Positions 45,241 through 58,300 of a DNA stretch of 64,000 bases are shown piece after piece; the stretch's first letter is position 1, and every line of letters begins with the position of its first letter. The notes under the pieces were generated by a model. It ran no database searches. It saw only the letters and a list, made by a program, of their open reading frames with translations, and was not told where the DNA came from. This stretch comes from Sophora flavescens. Lineage: Eukaryota > Streptophyta > Magnoliopsida > Fabales > Fabaceae. The translations under genes and the position numbers were made by a program. Where the stretch lies: positions 80,935,228-80,999,227 of the forward strand of contig CM061068.1 in the NCBI GenBank assembly GCA_030762895.1. Direction: 5' to 3'.

Positions 45241-46803
45241 TGGACTTGCTAAAACCTTAATGAGAGTATCCGTCCAATGACATGGCATATGAAGCTCGTC
45301 TACTAGACCGTCCGTGTGTAAAATCTTAAATGGGTAGATGGACGCGGTTATTTTCAAGATGGACGCGCTTATCCTATGAACGCGAATTCTCTTAGAATTA
45401 TCAGAATCTTGTTTCAAGAACCAGAATCAAGAAAAGTCAGAAGTTACTCTCTTAAGCAACCTCGAATATCAGAACCAAAGACCAGTTAAAGAATGCTTCT
45501 AACATGCTTTATTCCCTAGTACCTCTGGTCCTTACACGAAAAGGGAATTGTACTCAGCAAGTACAAAAAGCTCTCTGCACAACTCTGATATGACTGTACC
45601 ATAATGCATAAAGCCATGATCCTTCATGTTAGAGTACAACCAACGTTCCTATTGCATTAATGGCTGCCTAGAACGACTCTATTGCATTTAATGAAGTTCT
45701 GCTTGAAGCCAACATCCGAGGGAATGTCTCTAACGGATCCTAAATGCTTGAAGACTATAAATACAGAAGTCATTGAAGATGAAGAAAAGAGAGAGTTGCC
45801 GGAGCTACTACTTCTGCTACACTTGATGAAAAATGAGAGGATCACCATCTTCATCTCAACAGAAATCATCCTCAATGTAAACATTCTATATTCACTCAAG
45901 TGAGTGTTATGAGAGATTTCTTTTATCAGTTCTGAAGTGCTTAAAAATATACCCACTCTTGTGAGTGTAGGAAGAACTCATCTCTGCACTTCATTGTAAA
46001 ATCACTCCATGAGTGTTGTGAGATTTTCTCTATGTAACCTTTATCAAAATCCAGTGAGCCTGGAGAGGCTATGTGAAAATAATACTTGCAACAACCTGGA
46101 GAGGTTGATTAAGAATAATACTCGTTGAGCCTGGAGAGGCTAGGTGAAAATAATACTTGCAACAGCCTGGAGAGGTTGGTTAAGAATAATACTCGTTGAG
46201 CCTGGAGAGGCTAGGTGTGCAAATAATACTTGCAACAGTCTGGAGAGGCTGGTTAAGAACAATACTCAATGAGCTTGGAGAGGCTAGGTGTGCAAAGACT
46301 ACTCATTGTAATTATCTGATGTGATAGTGGAGAAAAACTCAACTACTGCTGGGGACTGGATGTAGCTCATCGTTTATATGAGTGAACCAGGATAAATCTT
46401 GTTGTTTATTTTCTCTCTACCCTTATCTCCTTATCTTTGTTGTTTTATGTATTTTCAAAAAAGTTTTCTAACTGATTTTAAGCTTTATGTTCTAAGTTAT
46501 TTTCAAATGTTTTTATCCTCTAGATGTTGTCTAACCAGTTAATGTTTAGTCTAAGATAATCAGACAAGTCAATATTATCCATCAGACAAGTGAAATGCTT
46601 TATCTTCCTTATTTCCAAACTGGTTAAAAATATGCTATTAGTTTTGTTGGATGGTTTTTAAATTATCTTCTTTTATCCATCTACACTCTCTTTATTTGAA
46701 AAACTCTGATTTATGTTTTGTTGTTTAGTAAAAGTTTTAAATTTCTATTATCACCCAATTCACCCCCCCTCTTGTGTGATGGTTGCTTTGACCTAACAGC
46801 TGA

Positions 46804-49800
46804 TACCTGGACAGTGGTTGCTCGCGTCATATGACAGGAGAAAGGTCTATGTTCCTAGACCTCCAACTTAAGAAAGGAGGACACGTTGCCTTCGGAGGGA
46901 ATCGGAAAGGGAAAGTTATAGGAATTGGTACTATTGGTGGTAAACCCCCTCTTCCCTCTATTTCTAATGTTCTTATGGTTAAAGAATCAAGACACAATTT
47001 GCTTAGCATAAGTCAATTATGTGATAGTGGTTTTGATGTTTCCTTTACCAAGGATGTATGCATAGTTAAAGACTGTTGTGGTAAAACCCTCTTTTCAGCT
47101 AAAAGGCAACAAAATATTTATAAGATTGAACTGTCTAATCTCTCAGATCAAAGTGTAACATGTCTGATGTCTAAAGAGGATGAGAGATGGTTATGACATA
47201 AGAAACTAGGACATGCTAGTATGAAACTAATTTCTGAATTAAAAAGGAATAATCTTGTGAGAGGATTGCCTGATATTAGTTTTAAGAAAGATGTCTTGTG
47301 TGATGCACGTCAGAGAGGTAAACAGATAAAAACTAGTTTAAAATCTAAAAACCAAGTATCAACCTCTAGACCTCTTCAGTTGTTACACATGGATCTGTTT
47401 GGACCAGATAGTGTTGCCAGCCTGGCTGGAAGAAAATATGGATTTGTCATAGTTGATGAGTATTCTAGATACGCATGGGTACTCTTCCTAACACACAAGG
47501 ATGAGTCTTTTAAGGCTTTCTCGGTATTCTGCAAAAGAGTACAAAATGAGTAGGGTTTTTGTATTTCTACCCTTAGAAGTGATCATAGGGGAGAATTTGA
47601 AAATGAGCAGTTTAGACAGTTCTGTGAGGAGAATGGAATCTCTCACAATTTCTCTGCACCTAGAACTCCACATCAAAATGGAGTGGTTGAGAGAAAGAAC
47701 ATATCTCTACAAGAGATGGCTAGATCTATGCTCAATGAAAATAATGTCCCTAAGTACTTCTGGGCAGAAGCTGTAAACACTGCTTGTTATGTACAAAACA
47801 GAATACTTATTAGGCCTTTTCTAAAAAGGACTCCTTATGAACTGTGGAAAGGAAAAAGCCCCAACATATCTTATTTTCATGTTTTTGGAGGTGAATGTTT
47901 TATTCTGAATACCATAGATAATCTTGGAAAGTTTGATTCTAAAGTAGATAAAGGTATTTTCGTAGGATATTCTGAAATGTCTAAGGCTTTTAGAGTTTAC
48001 AATTCAAGAACTTGTATTATTGAAGAATCTGTTCATGTTAAATTTAATGATGAATTAAAGACTGATAAAGAACTATCAGATCTAGAAGATGATCTTACAG
48101 GTCTTGATATAAACAATCCAGAAATTCAGCAACCCAATCTAACCAAGACAGAACCTGTGCTTGAGGCTGACAGACAAGTGGAACAGACAAGTCAGCAGAC
48201 GAGTCAACAAACGAGTCAGCAAACAAGTCAAGATCTTCATGGTGATCTCAAAAGGGATTGGAAGTTCAACACTCATCACCCTAAGGATCTTATTGTTGGA
48301 AATCCTTCTGAAGGAGTAAGAACCAGATCCACATTAAGAGAATCAAGCAATATGGCCTTTATTTCAGATTTGGAGCCTAAACACATTGAAGAAGCTCTTG
48401 AGGATGAAAGCTGGATTCTTACTATGCAAGAAGAACTCAACCAGTTCACCAGAAATGATGTCTGGACTCTTGTCTCTAAGCCTAAAAACAAGTCGGTTAT
48501 TGGAACATGATGGGTCTTCGGAAACAAATTGGATGAAGACGGTAAAGTTGTCAGAAATAAGGCAAGGTTAGTAGCTCAAGGCTAGGTTAGTAGCTCAAGG
48601 CTATAACCAATAAGAAGGTATTGATTATACTGAAACCTTTGCACCTGTAGCTAGAATATAAGCCATACGCATTTTAATGTCATATGCTGCACAACACCAA
48701 GTTACCTTGTTTCAAATGGATGTAAAAAGTGTTTTTCTAAATGGTATAATTGAAGAAGTGTATGTTAAACAACCCCCTGGTTTTGAGGATACCGATAAAC
48801 CAGATCACGTTTTCAAACTTAAAAAAGCATTATGTGGTTTGAAACAAGCACCTAGAGCATGGTATGATAGACTTAGTTCTTTTCTCATAAATAATGGTTT
48901 TACCAGAGGACAAGTAGACACTACTCTGTTCAAGAAATGCTCTAAAAAGAACTTTATTATAGTTCAAATATATGTTGATGATATTATTTTTGGAGCAACT
49001 AATGAAAAGACGTGCAAGGAATTTTCAAATCTAATGCAAGCTGAATTTGAGATGAGCATGATGGGAGAATTGAAGTTCTTCCTTGGATTACAAATCAAGC
49101 AGACAAGTGATGGAATTTACATTCATCAACAAAAATATACCAAGGAGATACTCAAGAAATACAAAATGGAAAATGCAAAGCTCATGAAAACCCTTATGCA
49201 ACCCAATGCAAAACTAAGCAAAGATGATGAAGGTAAAAAGGTAGATCAAACTGTCTACAGAGGTATGATTGGCTCTCTATTGTACTTAAATTCAAGCAGA
49301 CTTGACATTCAATTTAGTGTCTGTATGTGTGCTAGATTCCAATCTGATCCTAAAGAATCTCATCTTAAGGCTGTTAAAAGAATATTTAGATATTTGCTTG
49401 GAACTACTAATCTTTCTTTGCTGTATTTAAGATCAAAAGAATACAGATTAGTGGGATATTGTGATGCTGATTTTGCTGGAGACAATAGAAAGAAAAATCA
49501 CTAGTGGAGGATGTCACTTCATTGGAGCAAGTTTAGTCTCATGGTCAAGCAAGAGGCAGACAACCATTGCCCTGTCTACTACTGAAGAAAAATACATATC
49601 TGCTGCTAGTTGCTGCTCTCAACTCTTATGGGTAAAACATCAACTTGAGGATTACTCTATTTATGAACATAACATATCTGTATGGTGTGATAATTCCAGT
49701 GCTATATACTTAACTAAAAATCCAATTCAGCATTCTAAGGCTAAGCATATTGGAATCAAACATCATTTTATTAGGGATTATGTTTAGAAAGGCATCTTTG

Positions 49801-49917
49801 ATATTAAGTTTGTTAAAACTGAAAATCAATGGGCTGATATTTTCACTAAACCCCTCGCAGAAGAAAGGTTTTTATTTATTAGAGATAATCTAAACATGCA
49901 TTGCATTGTTGAATGAC
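46804..49917 (+). pseudogene. Sirevirus pol (protease, integrase, RT, RNase H), broken
   Basis: Protease active-site region LDSGCSRHMTG at about 46809-46840, gag_pre-integrase (KLGHAS, about 47205), then integrase with MDLFGPD near 47391, YGFVIVDEYSRYAW at about 47437-47478, and HQNGVVERKN at about 47670-47700. RT carries QMDVKSVFLNG at about 48715, LKQAPRAWYDRL and the catalytic YVDD at 48971-48982. RNase H: CDADFAGDN near 49465, then ALSTTEEKYIS and KHIGIKHHFIRD. Stops: about 47194, 47551, 48508, 48626, 48659, 49785. A 19-bp tandem duplication at 48566-48603 and a one-base insertion near 49495 shift the frame. Confidence 0.9.
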
Positions 49918-50323
49918 ATGTCTGAATGTTAACCTGTCTGTGCTTTATCACCTGTCTATGCTTACCTGTCTGACTCTGCCGAGTCACTATGTTAGAACTC
50001 ATCAGTTTTGTTGAAATGGCTATTATTTAATTAATGCCCTTATCTGAAGCTAATCATGTGCTCGGTGGTTTATATATCTCGAAAACGTGTTTTCATTATG
50101 TCTTAAGTGGGCGTTGCAGTTCCCCATACAAATCGTGCCATTTTTGAATTAAAAATATCGTTTTTCTCTCTCCTACCTTTATGTTGAACCTTTACATTAC
50201 AATACTCCAAAATGAGAAAGGTTGAACCTTTACATTTAAATACTCCAAAATCTCTTTGTCTTCTCATCTTTCAAACCCTCTTCTCTCTCGAAACCCTAGA
50301 ATTGTTTTCTCTCAAAAAAAAAA

Positions 50324-52463
50324 ATGGCATCATCCAAGTGTCTCTCTACAAAAGAAATCGCTGAGAAATACAATCTCAAGGTTACTGAGATAGAAAAGAT
50401 CATTCCGGGAAAGACTGTTGATCTTCAACAGATGAAGAAACTAGGAATGGATGTCACTGAAGAGTTGGAGTACTCCAAGTGGACTCCTTTCTTCAACATC
50501 AAGGAGCTTGTTCACCCTAAGCTCATTCAAACGTTCTGGAGAAATGTTGTGGTTGTCACCAACCGACTCAATGGAATCAAAAGCTTTAAGGCTGAAATGG
50601 GGGATAAAACCCTTCTCTTCCCCATTAGCTCTATGGAGCTTGTCACAAAATGTCTGAGAATCGGAGCTGGATTCACACCCAACTGGGAAGATGAAGTGGG
50701 AGCTGACAATGTCAACATTGCCATCTATGGTGTTCCCAAACCAGTGAACCCTAAGCCTGTCAACATGGTGGTCAAGTGCAGATTCCTGCACAAATTGCTG
50801 TTGGAGTGCGTAATGCCAAGGAAGGGCTCCCGAGACAGTGTGACCAAGATGGACAGATTTGCTCTGTACCACTTGATCCACAAAATCAAGGTTGACATCA
50901 ACGACCTTATCTACATGTACCTTGAGATTCTGATCAAGAGAACCAACATGCAGACCTATCCTTATGGGATGTTGCTGACAAGGGTATTCAGGAACAAGTT
51001 GTTTGTTCCTAGTGATGTTCACTTTGTGGACATGGCACTGCCCATAGGCAGGAAGATACTGTCTATGATGGACATCAAGGGAATCCCTCTTGCTGATGAG
51101 GAGGAAGACAAGAAGAAGAAGAAGCCTGCTGTTGAGTAGAAGGAGGAAGAACTAGTGATTTTCACTGACGAATCAGAAGTCCCCATTTCTGAAAGATTGT
51201 TCAAATCGTCTGGAAAGGTGGCCAAACAAGACCAAATTATAGAGCTGCAACCCTGAATATCTGAAGATTCTACTGAAACACTTAAGCCTTTGAGGTTCAG
51301 GTTGAGGAGACCCTCTCAAGAGGAAGACTGGTGAAGCTGAGCAATTAGTGGATGTTCCTGCTCATCCCAGCAAGAAAAGGAATCTGGTGAAGACCTTTGC
51401 CAAGGTCAGACAAGTTGAGTCTGAGCCTAGCAAAGATGAAGCATCTGCTCAGGCAGAGTGGACAGAGCAAGTCCTGGAAGAACCAAAAAAGACTTTCATT
51501 TTGGGAATTATTCCCAAAATGAGAAGATCTGGTTACCCAGTTCCTGTAAAAGCTAACACTGCAGAAGACCTGTCTAGAGGAGCTCAGACAGTTGTACCCA
51601 AGGATGACCAAGTGTCTCCTTCTCACAAGAAGTTGAAGATATCTGAAGAGCAAGCATCTCCTTCATTCCCTTCCCCTTCTCATCAAGGTATCATCAATCC
51701 ATCTGTCTCTTCTCCACTTGTCCTTTTTGTTCAACCTCTTTCTATTGCATTTCCAATTTCTTCACCTGTCTCCTCCTTTCAAACTCAAAAATCTTCTTTC
51801 ACTATTGTACCTGATGACTGTCAGTACACAGTTGTTCACTTGGACTCTGCTCCTAAAGAACAAACTGGCATATCATCGAGACTCTTTGTGTCTTTTCTGC
51901 AATCTCTTTTATTTGCAAGTATCTCACATATCTCTTTCATCCTTTCTCCCCCACCTCATATTCTTAACCCCTGTAGAGAACTTTTCTTCTGCCCATCTAT
52001 TATTATCTTCATTAGAACATTGACTGGAAGTCACTATCCTGCTTCTGTTGTAATGTTACCACACAGCTCTGGGTATTTCTTTATGTTAGCCACAGGATCT
52101 AATTCTTTTTTACCTATCCCTCCCTCTGTTTTAGCTCAAACACCTCTTCCCCTACCTATTCAAATAACAATCATCAGTCTGTCTCTGTCCGAGAGACTTT
52201 CCTGTGTGTTTTTTTCACCTGATACTGACTGTGTCAGAATCAATCTAATCTTCAAATTCGTCTTTCTTCCTTTCTATGCCCTTCAAACTCTCCATGAACT
52301 TTTCTTCCTTTCCTTCACCTCTCCCCTATCTCTACCTAAGGCACCCCCGGTTTTAGCCTTACCCTGGCACTCTTCTCTGTCTGTCTCTTCTCAAACGGTG
52401 GCCTTAAAAGACTTTCATCTGCTTCAAGGACAAGTAGAAGACTTAAGAAGACAGCTAGATTAA
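50324..52463 (+). pseudogene. Sirevirus post-pol envelope-like reading frame, broken
   Basis: Starts at the ATG at 50324 after an A-run, 271 codons to a TAG at 51137. Another stop near 51256 and a frame change before 51348 precede a second open stretch to 52463. The first part (LIQTFWRNV, MELVTKCLRIG, YLEILIKRTNMQTYPYGMLLTRVF) resembles the conserved 'putative plant transposon protein' region found after pol in Sirevirus elements. The second is Ser/Pro-rich with hydrophobic segments and ends in a short coiled-coil-like LQGQVEDLRRQLD. Function in these elements is not established. Confidence 0.7.
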
Positions 52464-52962
52464 GAAAGACGAGCTAGACTGCTCTTAGAGCAAAGGGTTG
52501 CTGCTTTATTTTTGTTAATTAGTCAATCTAGGTAGTTTTTAGGTATATAGACTACCTTGTACTTGTAAACGTTAATGATGAATAAAATAAATTTCTCCTT
52601 TATTTCTTTAATGCTTTCATAGTTTATTCCTTTTTGATGTTGACAAAATGGGGAGAATGGGAGAATGAATATGATATGATCTTAAATAATACATGGACAT
52701 GAGTATCTTCTGATAGTTGCTATAATTGCTCAGATAAATCTTAAGTAAGATTTCTCTGATAATAATTTCAAAGTAAAACAAGTCAAACTTATGTGTGACT
52801 AAGTTAAACGGATTATATAATTAATCTTAATGTCTGATCAAGCATCTGCATGACCTATCCGCTTAAGAAAATTTCAACCTGTCTAATATATAATATTTTC
52901 TTTGTTTATATTTTCTGAGGTTCATTAAATCATCTCAATGTTTGTCATCATCAAAAAGGGGG
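52464..52962. other. Non-coding 3' leader of the Sirevirus before its LTR
   Basis: AT-rich untranslated stretch. ATGTTGACAAAATGGGGAGA at about 52639-52658 resembles the extra polypurine tracts described for Sireviruses. Confidence 0.5.
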
Positions 52963-52976
52963 AGATTGTTAAGTCT
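52963..52976 (+). other. Sirevirus polypurine tract
   Basis: AAAAAGGGGGAGAT directly before the 3' LTR start TGTTAAGTC at 52977, the canonical plus-strand priming site. Confidence 0.9.
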
Positions 52977-53756
52977 CTAAAATGTCTGATGTGCATTTCC
53001 CTAAGTTTTGATGAGAACTAAACATTGGTTAATGATTTAATTAACCTTCATATTGGTTGCTAACCTGTCTATCTAGTGTGCAGATTAAAACTGTAAGAAT
53101 CATCTATCTGCTCATAAGTGACTACCTGTCCGGATAAGCGAAAGTCAACCTGTCTGTTGACTATGATTATTGACTTATTTCAAGATACATCTTCAAACTG
53201 TCTCCCCACGAGTTCCTACACTTGTCTGAGGTGACTCGTTAAAGAATCAAGGACCAAACAAGCTTTTGTTGGCCGTCCCATCAGAAAGAGACTTGAAGCC
53301 TTTTCTCCTACTCAGTCTCACGCCTATCAAGAAAAGTCAGAAGTTACTCTCTCAAGCAACCTCGGTTATCAGAACCAAAGACCAGTAAAAGAATGCTTCC
53401 AACATGCTTTATTCCCTAGTACCTCTGGTTCTTACATGAAAAGGGAATTGTACTCAGTAAAGTACAAAATCTCTATGCACAACTGTGATATGGCTGTATC
53501 ACGATGCATAAAGTCATGATCCTTCATGTTAGAGTACAACCAACGTTCCTATTGCATTAATGACTGCCCAGAACGACTCTATTGCATTTAATGAAGTTCT
53601 GCTTGAAGCCAACATCTGAGGGAATGTCTCTAACGGATCCTAAATGCTTGAAGACTATAAATATAGAAGTCATTGAAGATGAAGTATAGAGAATACACAT
53701 AGCATTAAAGAGCCAGTACTCTGCGCATTAATATCTTCATTCTTTCATTTTGTATT
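52977..53756 (+). repeat. Sirevirus 3' LTR, left part
   Basis: Closely matches 40771-41560 of the 5' LTR with scattered differences. It is cut after CATTTTGTATT by the Athila element starting at 53757. The rest of this LTR should lie beyond the Athila element, outside the window. Confidence 0.9.
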
Positions 53757-55141
53757 TGATGAGTGTGATTTCACCTCATATTTCCATGATATTTTGCATG
53801 CATTTTCTTTTAGATTAGGCGTATTTTATTTGATTATTTGTTAGTTTTTACCTTGGAACGGGTAAGGTGGTTTTGTGGTGCTTGTGTGCAGGAATCGAAG
53901 ATTAAATTGCTCAGGATCAGTTGTGTTGAAGCTGGCATGAAGATGGAGCTTGGAAGGCAAGAAAATGAGGCAAACAGAGCTGATCACGGCCATGATCAAG
54001 TGGAGCTGAAAAGAAAGAATGGAAAAGTCAAAGCTGGTCATGGCCGTGACATGTCAACTGAGCCAGACCCTCACAGGCAGAATTGATCACGACCATGCCG
54101 TGATGGTGGTCACGGCCGTGACAGACCAATCAGTGAGACAACCTCCAAGGCAGAATCTGTCACGACCAGGCCGTGATGGCCATCACGGTCGTGACACGCA
54201 ATCTATGGATCTTTAGAAACTGATTTGATCTGGTTTTGGTATTGGCTTGGGATTCAAGTTACCCCAGATTATAAATAGCCCTCTAGGGCTCGAAACTGGG
54301 CACTTTTTGGGACTTCTAACCTTAGGTAAAATTAGGATTCTTCTTCTTCTTCTTCTCAATCTCTTCTCTCCTCTAGGATTTTCTATTTATATTATTTTTA
54401 ATCAAGCTTGCTACAATCATGGTAATGCTTGAGTAGTATTATTGTTTCTAGGAATTGGGGTTATGCCCAAGACTTGTTTATGGTGATGAATTGATGTTTG
54501 ATTTCTTGTTAATTTCAATTTTTGCTTCGATTTTATCCCTATTGTTTTAATTACTCGTAAATTCGGTGGTCACTTATTTGCGTGTTGTAGATACACTAAG
54601 GATGAACTTAGCGGCGAACTTAGGTATCAGATCTATATGAATCAAACTTAGGACTTAAATCACGAGAGTTAGAAGCGGTCCTTCGAGGGTTCACGAATTG
54701 TCACGAAACTTAAAGGGTTCGATTTAAATTCAATTACCACGAGAGTAGGGATTGATTTAATTGGGCACGATTTTTGTAACCCGAGAGGGAGCATTAACTA
54801 ATTTTGGATAAATTCGCTTTCAAAGCAAATTTTGGTAATTAACAAGGAGAGTAGTCAATTTAGTAACATAGGTAGTTTTGTGGTATCCCAATTCCTGGAA
54901 ATCCCTTTTGAATTTGAAAACCCCCTATTTGAATTGCTTTCCTATTTTATTTAACTGCAATTTTAAATTTGATTATTACTTGATTCCGATTTCAAAAAAA
55001 AAAAAAAAAATCTTATTCTAGTTCAATGAAATCAATTTAACAACTAATTGTTATTTAAGATCACGGTCTTTGTGGTTCGATCTCTTTTTATTACTTGACG
55101 ACGAAGTCGTTCACTTGCGGATTCGAGGACCAGACCCATCA
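53757..55141 (+). repeat. Athila 5' LTR (1385 bp)
   Basis: TGATGAGTGTGATTTCACC to CCAGACCCATCA, with matching TGATG/CATCA ends. It is similar to the reverse solo LTR at 43546-44787. It includes palindromic CACGGCC/GGCCGTG units at about 53984-54198 and a TTCTTCTTCTTCTTC run at about 54340-54356. A poly(A) tract lies at 54994-55010. Confidence 0.9.
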
Positions 55142-55147
55142 AGGTTT

Positions 55148-55164
55148 TGGCGTCGTTGCCGTGG
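55148..55164 (+). other. Athila primer-binding site (Asp-tRNA)
   Basis: TGGCGTCGTTGCCGTGGA, shortly after the LTR, differs at about two positions from TGGCGCCGTTGCCGGGGA, the complement of the plant aspartate tRNA 3' end used by Athila elements. Confidence 0.8.
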
Positions 55165-55310
55165 ACTGTGTTTTCTTGAATTTCAATTTAATTTTTAAAT
55201 TGATTTTTCTGGACAATTTTTTATTTTTTTATTTATTTCGTTTTCTTTTTCTAGAGTATCTATCTCTCTGCCATAGGTATTTTTCACTTTTATGCAAAGA
55301 TCCCTAAGTC

Positions 55311-58300
55311 TTGGAAACCTTATTGAAGTTGACCCCGAGATCGAAAGGACCTTTCATAGACGTAGGAGACTACAAAAGACAAAGAGAGAGAGAGAGATTG
55401 ATTCCTATTTCGCTCATGGCGAATCTACTGGATACCAAACCACTGAAGGACTACGCAGCCCCAAATGCTAGGGGTTTGCGAACTAGGATTGCTAGGCCAG
55501 AAATTGAGGCGGAGAACTACATTATACCGCCTCAGTTAATTAGCATGATTAGGCAACATCAGTTTGGAGGATTACCCTCGGAGGACCCGACTGATCATGT
55601 GGAGACATTCTTGGAATTCACCGATGCAATAAGGATTCAAGGTGCCCCGATCGATGCTGTACGCTTGAGGTTATTCCCCTCCTCTCTGACTGTAAAGGCG
55701 AAAGCTTGGTTGAAGCAAATGCCCGCTAATACGTTGTCAACTTGGGACCAACTAGAGCAAGCATTCTTGGAGAAATTCTTCCCTCCATCCAAGACTGCTT
55801 ACCTACGGACTCAGATCACCGGCTTCTTCCAAAAGGACGGAGAATGCTTATCCGAAGCTTGGGATCGTTACAAGGGATTGCTAGAGTCTTGCCCACATCA
55901 TGGACTCGAGAAGTGGTTGTTAGTGCATACCTTCTACAACGAACTGGATTACTCATCAAAGGTGTCGCTTGACTCAGCAGCTGGTGGAGCCTTTATGAAC
56001 AGACCTCTGACTGAAGCATTCAATATCATTGAAAACGTAGCCACCTGTTGGGAATTTGCGTATAAAACAAAATAAAACGCAGCGGAAAAATTCCCATCGA
56101 AGGATCCATGCGAATTGTCATGATTCATGATTAGAAAGTTTACCTCTTGAAGCGATGGCTGTTGGTTGAAATTCATCTATCACGAACACCGCACGAACGG
56201 TGTCTCCAGAGGTATCCACACGAGCGGACTCCGTGAACGTCCAACGTCACGAACCTGAAGCGTCTCGGTCTTACAGTGCTAGCTTCAGAACCGAGACTTA
56301 CTGTTCACTCTTACTCATTTTGTGCGGCTAGGTTATCAACCGTGTGTGCACAACAACTTAAGTGTTCTACTTATAGTAGCGCCTCCTTAAGTGAGTTAGT
56401 GAGCAACACTTGACCTAAGCCCATGTACTATGCGCTAGGCCCAATAAGAAAGTCCTACTCTCCTTTTAATGCTTATTTTAATCCGCTCTTATGTGTGTGA
56501 CCCTATAGGTTCCCAAAACGTTAGTAGTAACATTAAATCCCATTTAATATTACAAACAGTGAGCGATATCTAGCAATACATCACTGCTACCTAAGTAGTG
56601 AGAAAGTCAGTGATTTGACGAAACCTTTCTGTGACAAATATTCATGTGCATTATTATCCCTTTGTCCATATATCTATATTGAACACAAGTCATAGAATGT
56701 GTCACCCTTGTATAGTTCAACATCATGTTCCCTGATACCCGAGTAGACTCAACAACAAATGAGGTCAATATCTCATATTGACTCATTTCAGCATGGACAT
56801 GCATTTTACAGTCTCACTCTATCAGGGGGCCCACAGATATTACTCCTGTCATGTAGGAGGGACAAATTCCATCTAGGTCACTCACATCCCTCTGCATGGC
56901 TCGTGGTATGCCCAATGATCGTCTTTATAATCATCCTATTACAGATGACGTTTGACGATATTAAAGCACACGACTCCTCATGTAGGGATCGTAGTGATTT
57001 CAGGTCGAAGGATTGTATGCACCATTGTCACTATGAAAACTACTTATGACACTCACATAACGCTCCATGTAGTGTTCTCATGGCGGGTCAATCCAGTACA
57101 TCATTACTCTAATGTGTACCTATGTGTCGACTCGATATCTCATATCCATGACCCGTGAGATATGGTCATCAGTCTGCACACATAATAGTCTCAATTGTAT
57201 TATTATTGTCCTTATTAATAAAATACTTGACTACGGATATTTAAGAATAGGATTTCATTGTTCAATAGTGTCTCACGATCAAGTCATATACTTGATATTC
57301 TATTGAACTGAAATTTCTATTCTAAGGACTTTATTATGTTTAAACAAGTAACACAATAAACTGAAATGCCTCATATCATATATATATAAAATAGAAAGAT
57401 ACAAATGTAAGTCTAAAGAAATACATTGGCCTCTAGGGCTTACACCAACACCACCAACTATCACCAATGGGGTTCGAAAAGAGGTAATAACCCGAAAAAG
57501 CTTTCAGAGGGTAAGTTCGAAATGAATAGTACCGATTTGATTATGTCTAAATTCGACTCATTAAATAAACGCTCTGATAAGCTTGAAAAGGCTCATGTGA
57601 CTTCAATCGGTGCTACTAATGTTGTTTGTGAGTTTTGTGGAATGCATGGACATGACATAATGGAGTGCCCACATGGTATCGCTCCTGAGTCCGGTGCTTC
57701 GGGGGAACAAGTGAACTCTTGTCACAATTTCTATGACACGAACCCGAAGCTACCAAATTATGCTCCCCCAAATCCCTACAACCAGAGGAAGAATAATCCT
57801 TATCTTTCCTACGTGAACTACAACAACACGTTGAACCACGAATTCCAAGAAGGGCAAGGTAATAGGAAACCCGCATCGGGGTATCCTCGGGTACAAAAAT
57901 CTAAACTCGAGTCTCTTATGGAAAATTTTGTTGCTACTCAAACTAAGCAGAATGAAGAATTTAGGCAACAAGGTAGGGCAGTTAATGAGGCAATAAAATA
58001 ATTAACATCTACGGTAGATAACTTAGCCATCCATAACAAGATGTTAGAAACTCAAATTGCCCAACAAGTGGGAAATTCAATGAGGCAACCGAGCAAGTTT
58101 CCTGGACAACCTGAGGTGAACCCAAATATTGAACAGTGTAAAGCTGTGAGTCTAAAGAGTGGTAAGAAACTTGAGAATCCTGAGGCTAAAGGGGAGAGTG
58201 ATAACAAGAGTGTAGTTGAGTAGGAGGAACCTACTAAGAGACAACCCTTATGAAAGGAAGAGCCTAGTGAAAAAGTGTCTAAGTATGTCCCTCCACCACC

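Larger units (their letters stand above)
43377..46798 (+). mobile_element. Solo LTR of a related Sirevirus, inserted in gag-pol
   Basis: Starts TGTTAAGTCTCTAAAATG like the host element's LTR and ends CTTTGACCTAACA. It shares long blocks with the 5' LTR (43377-43490 versus 40771-40885; about 45425-45780 versus 41128-41490), but its middle contains a minisatellite instead. A second repeat of about 60 bp (GCCTGGAGAGGCTAGGTG type) spans about 46050-46310. The flanks GGTGG (43372-43376) and GCTGA (46799-46803) agree at three of five bases. The coding sequence on either side fits together once the insertion is ignored. Confidence 0.75.
40771..53756 (+). mobile_element. Sirevirus-type Ty1/copia retrotransposon, interrupted
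   Basis: Order seen: 5' LTR, primer-binding site, gag, protease remnant, integrase, reverse transcriptase, RNase H, a long extra reading frame after pol, polypurine tract, partial 3' LTR. The integrase-before-RT order defines copia. The post-pol envelope-like frame and extra purine-rich tracts (such as one at about 52644-52658) are typical of Sirevirus. A related solo LTR sits at 43377-46798. The 3' LTR is broken at 53757 by an Athila element. The left flank ATATG (40766-40770) should be the target duplication, but the right end lies outside the window. Confidence 0.85.

Noticed and set aside
50324..52463. Retroviral envelope gene
   Set aside because: No clear signal peptide, furin site or fusion segment was seen. 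Similarity is to the plant post-pol transposon-protein family, so only 'envelope-like position' is claimed.
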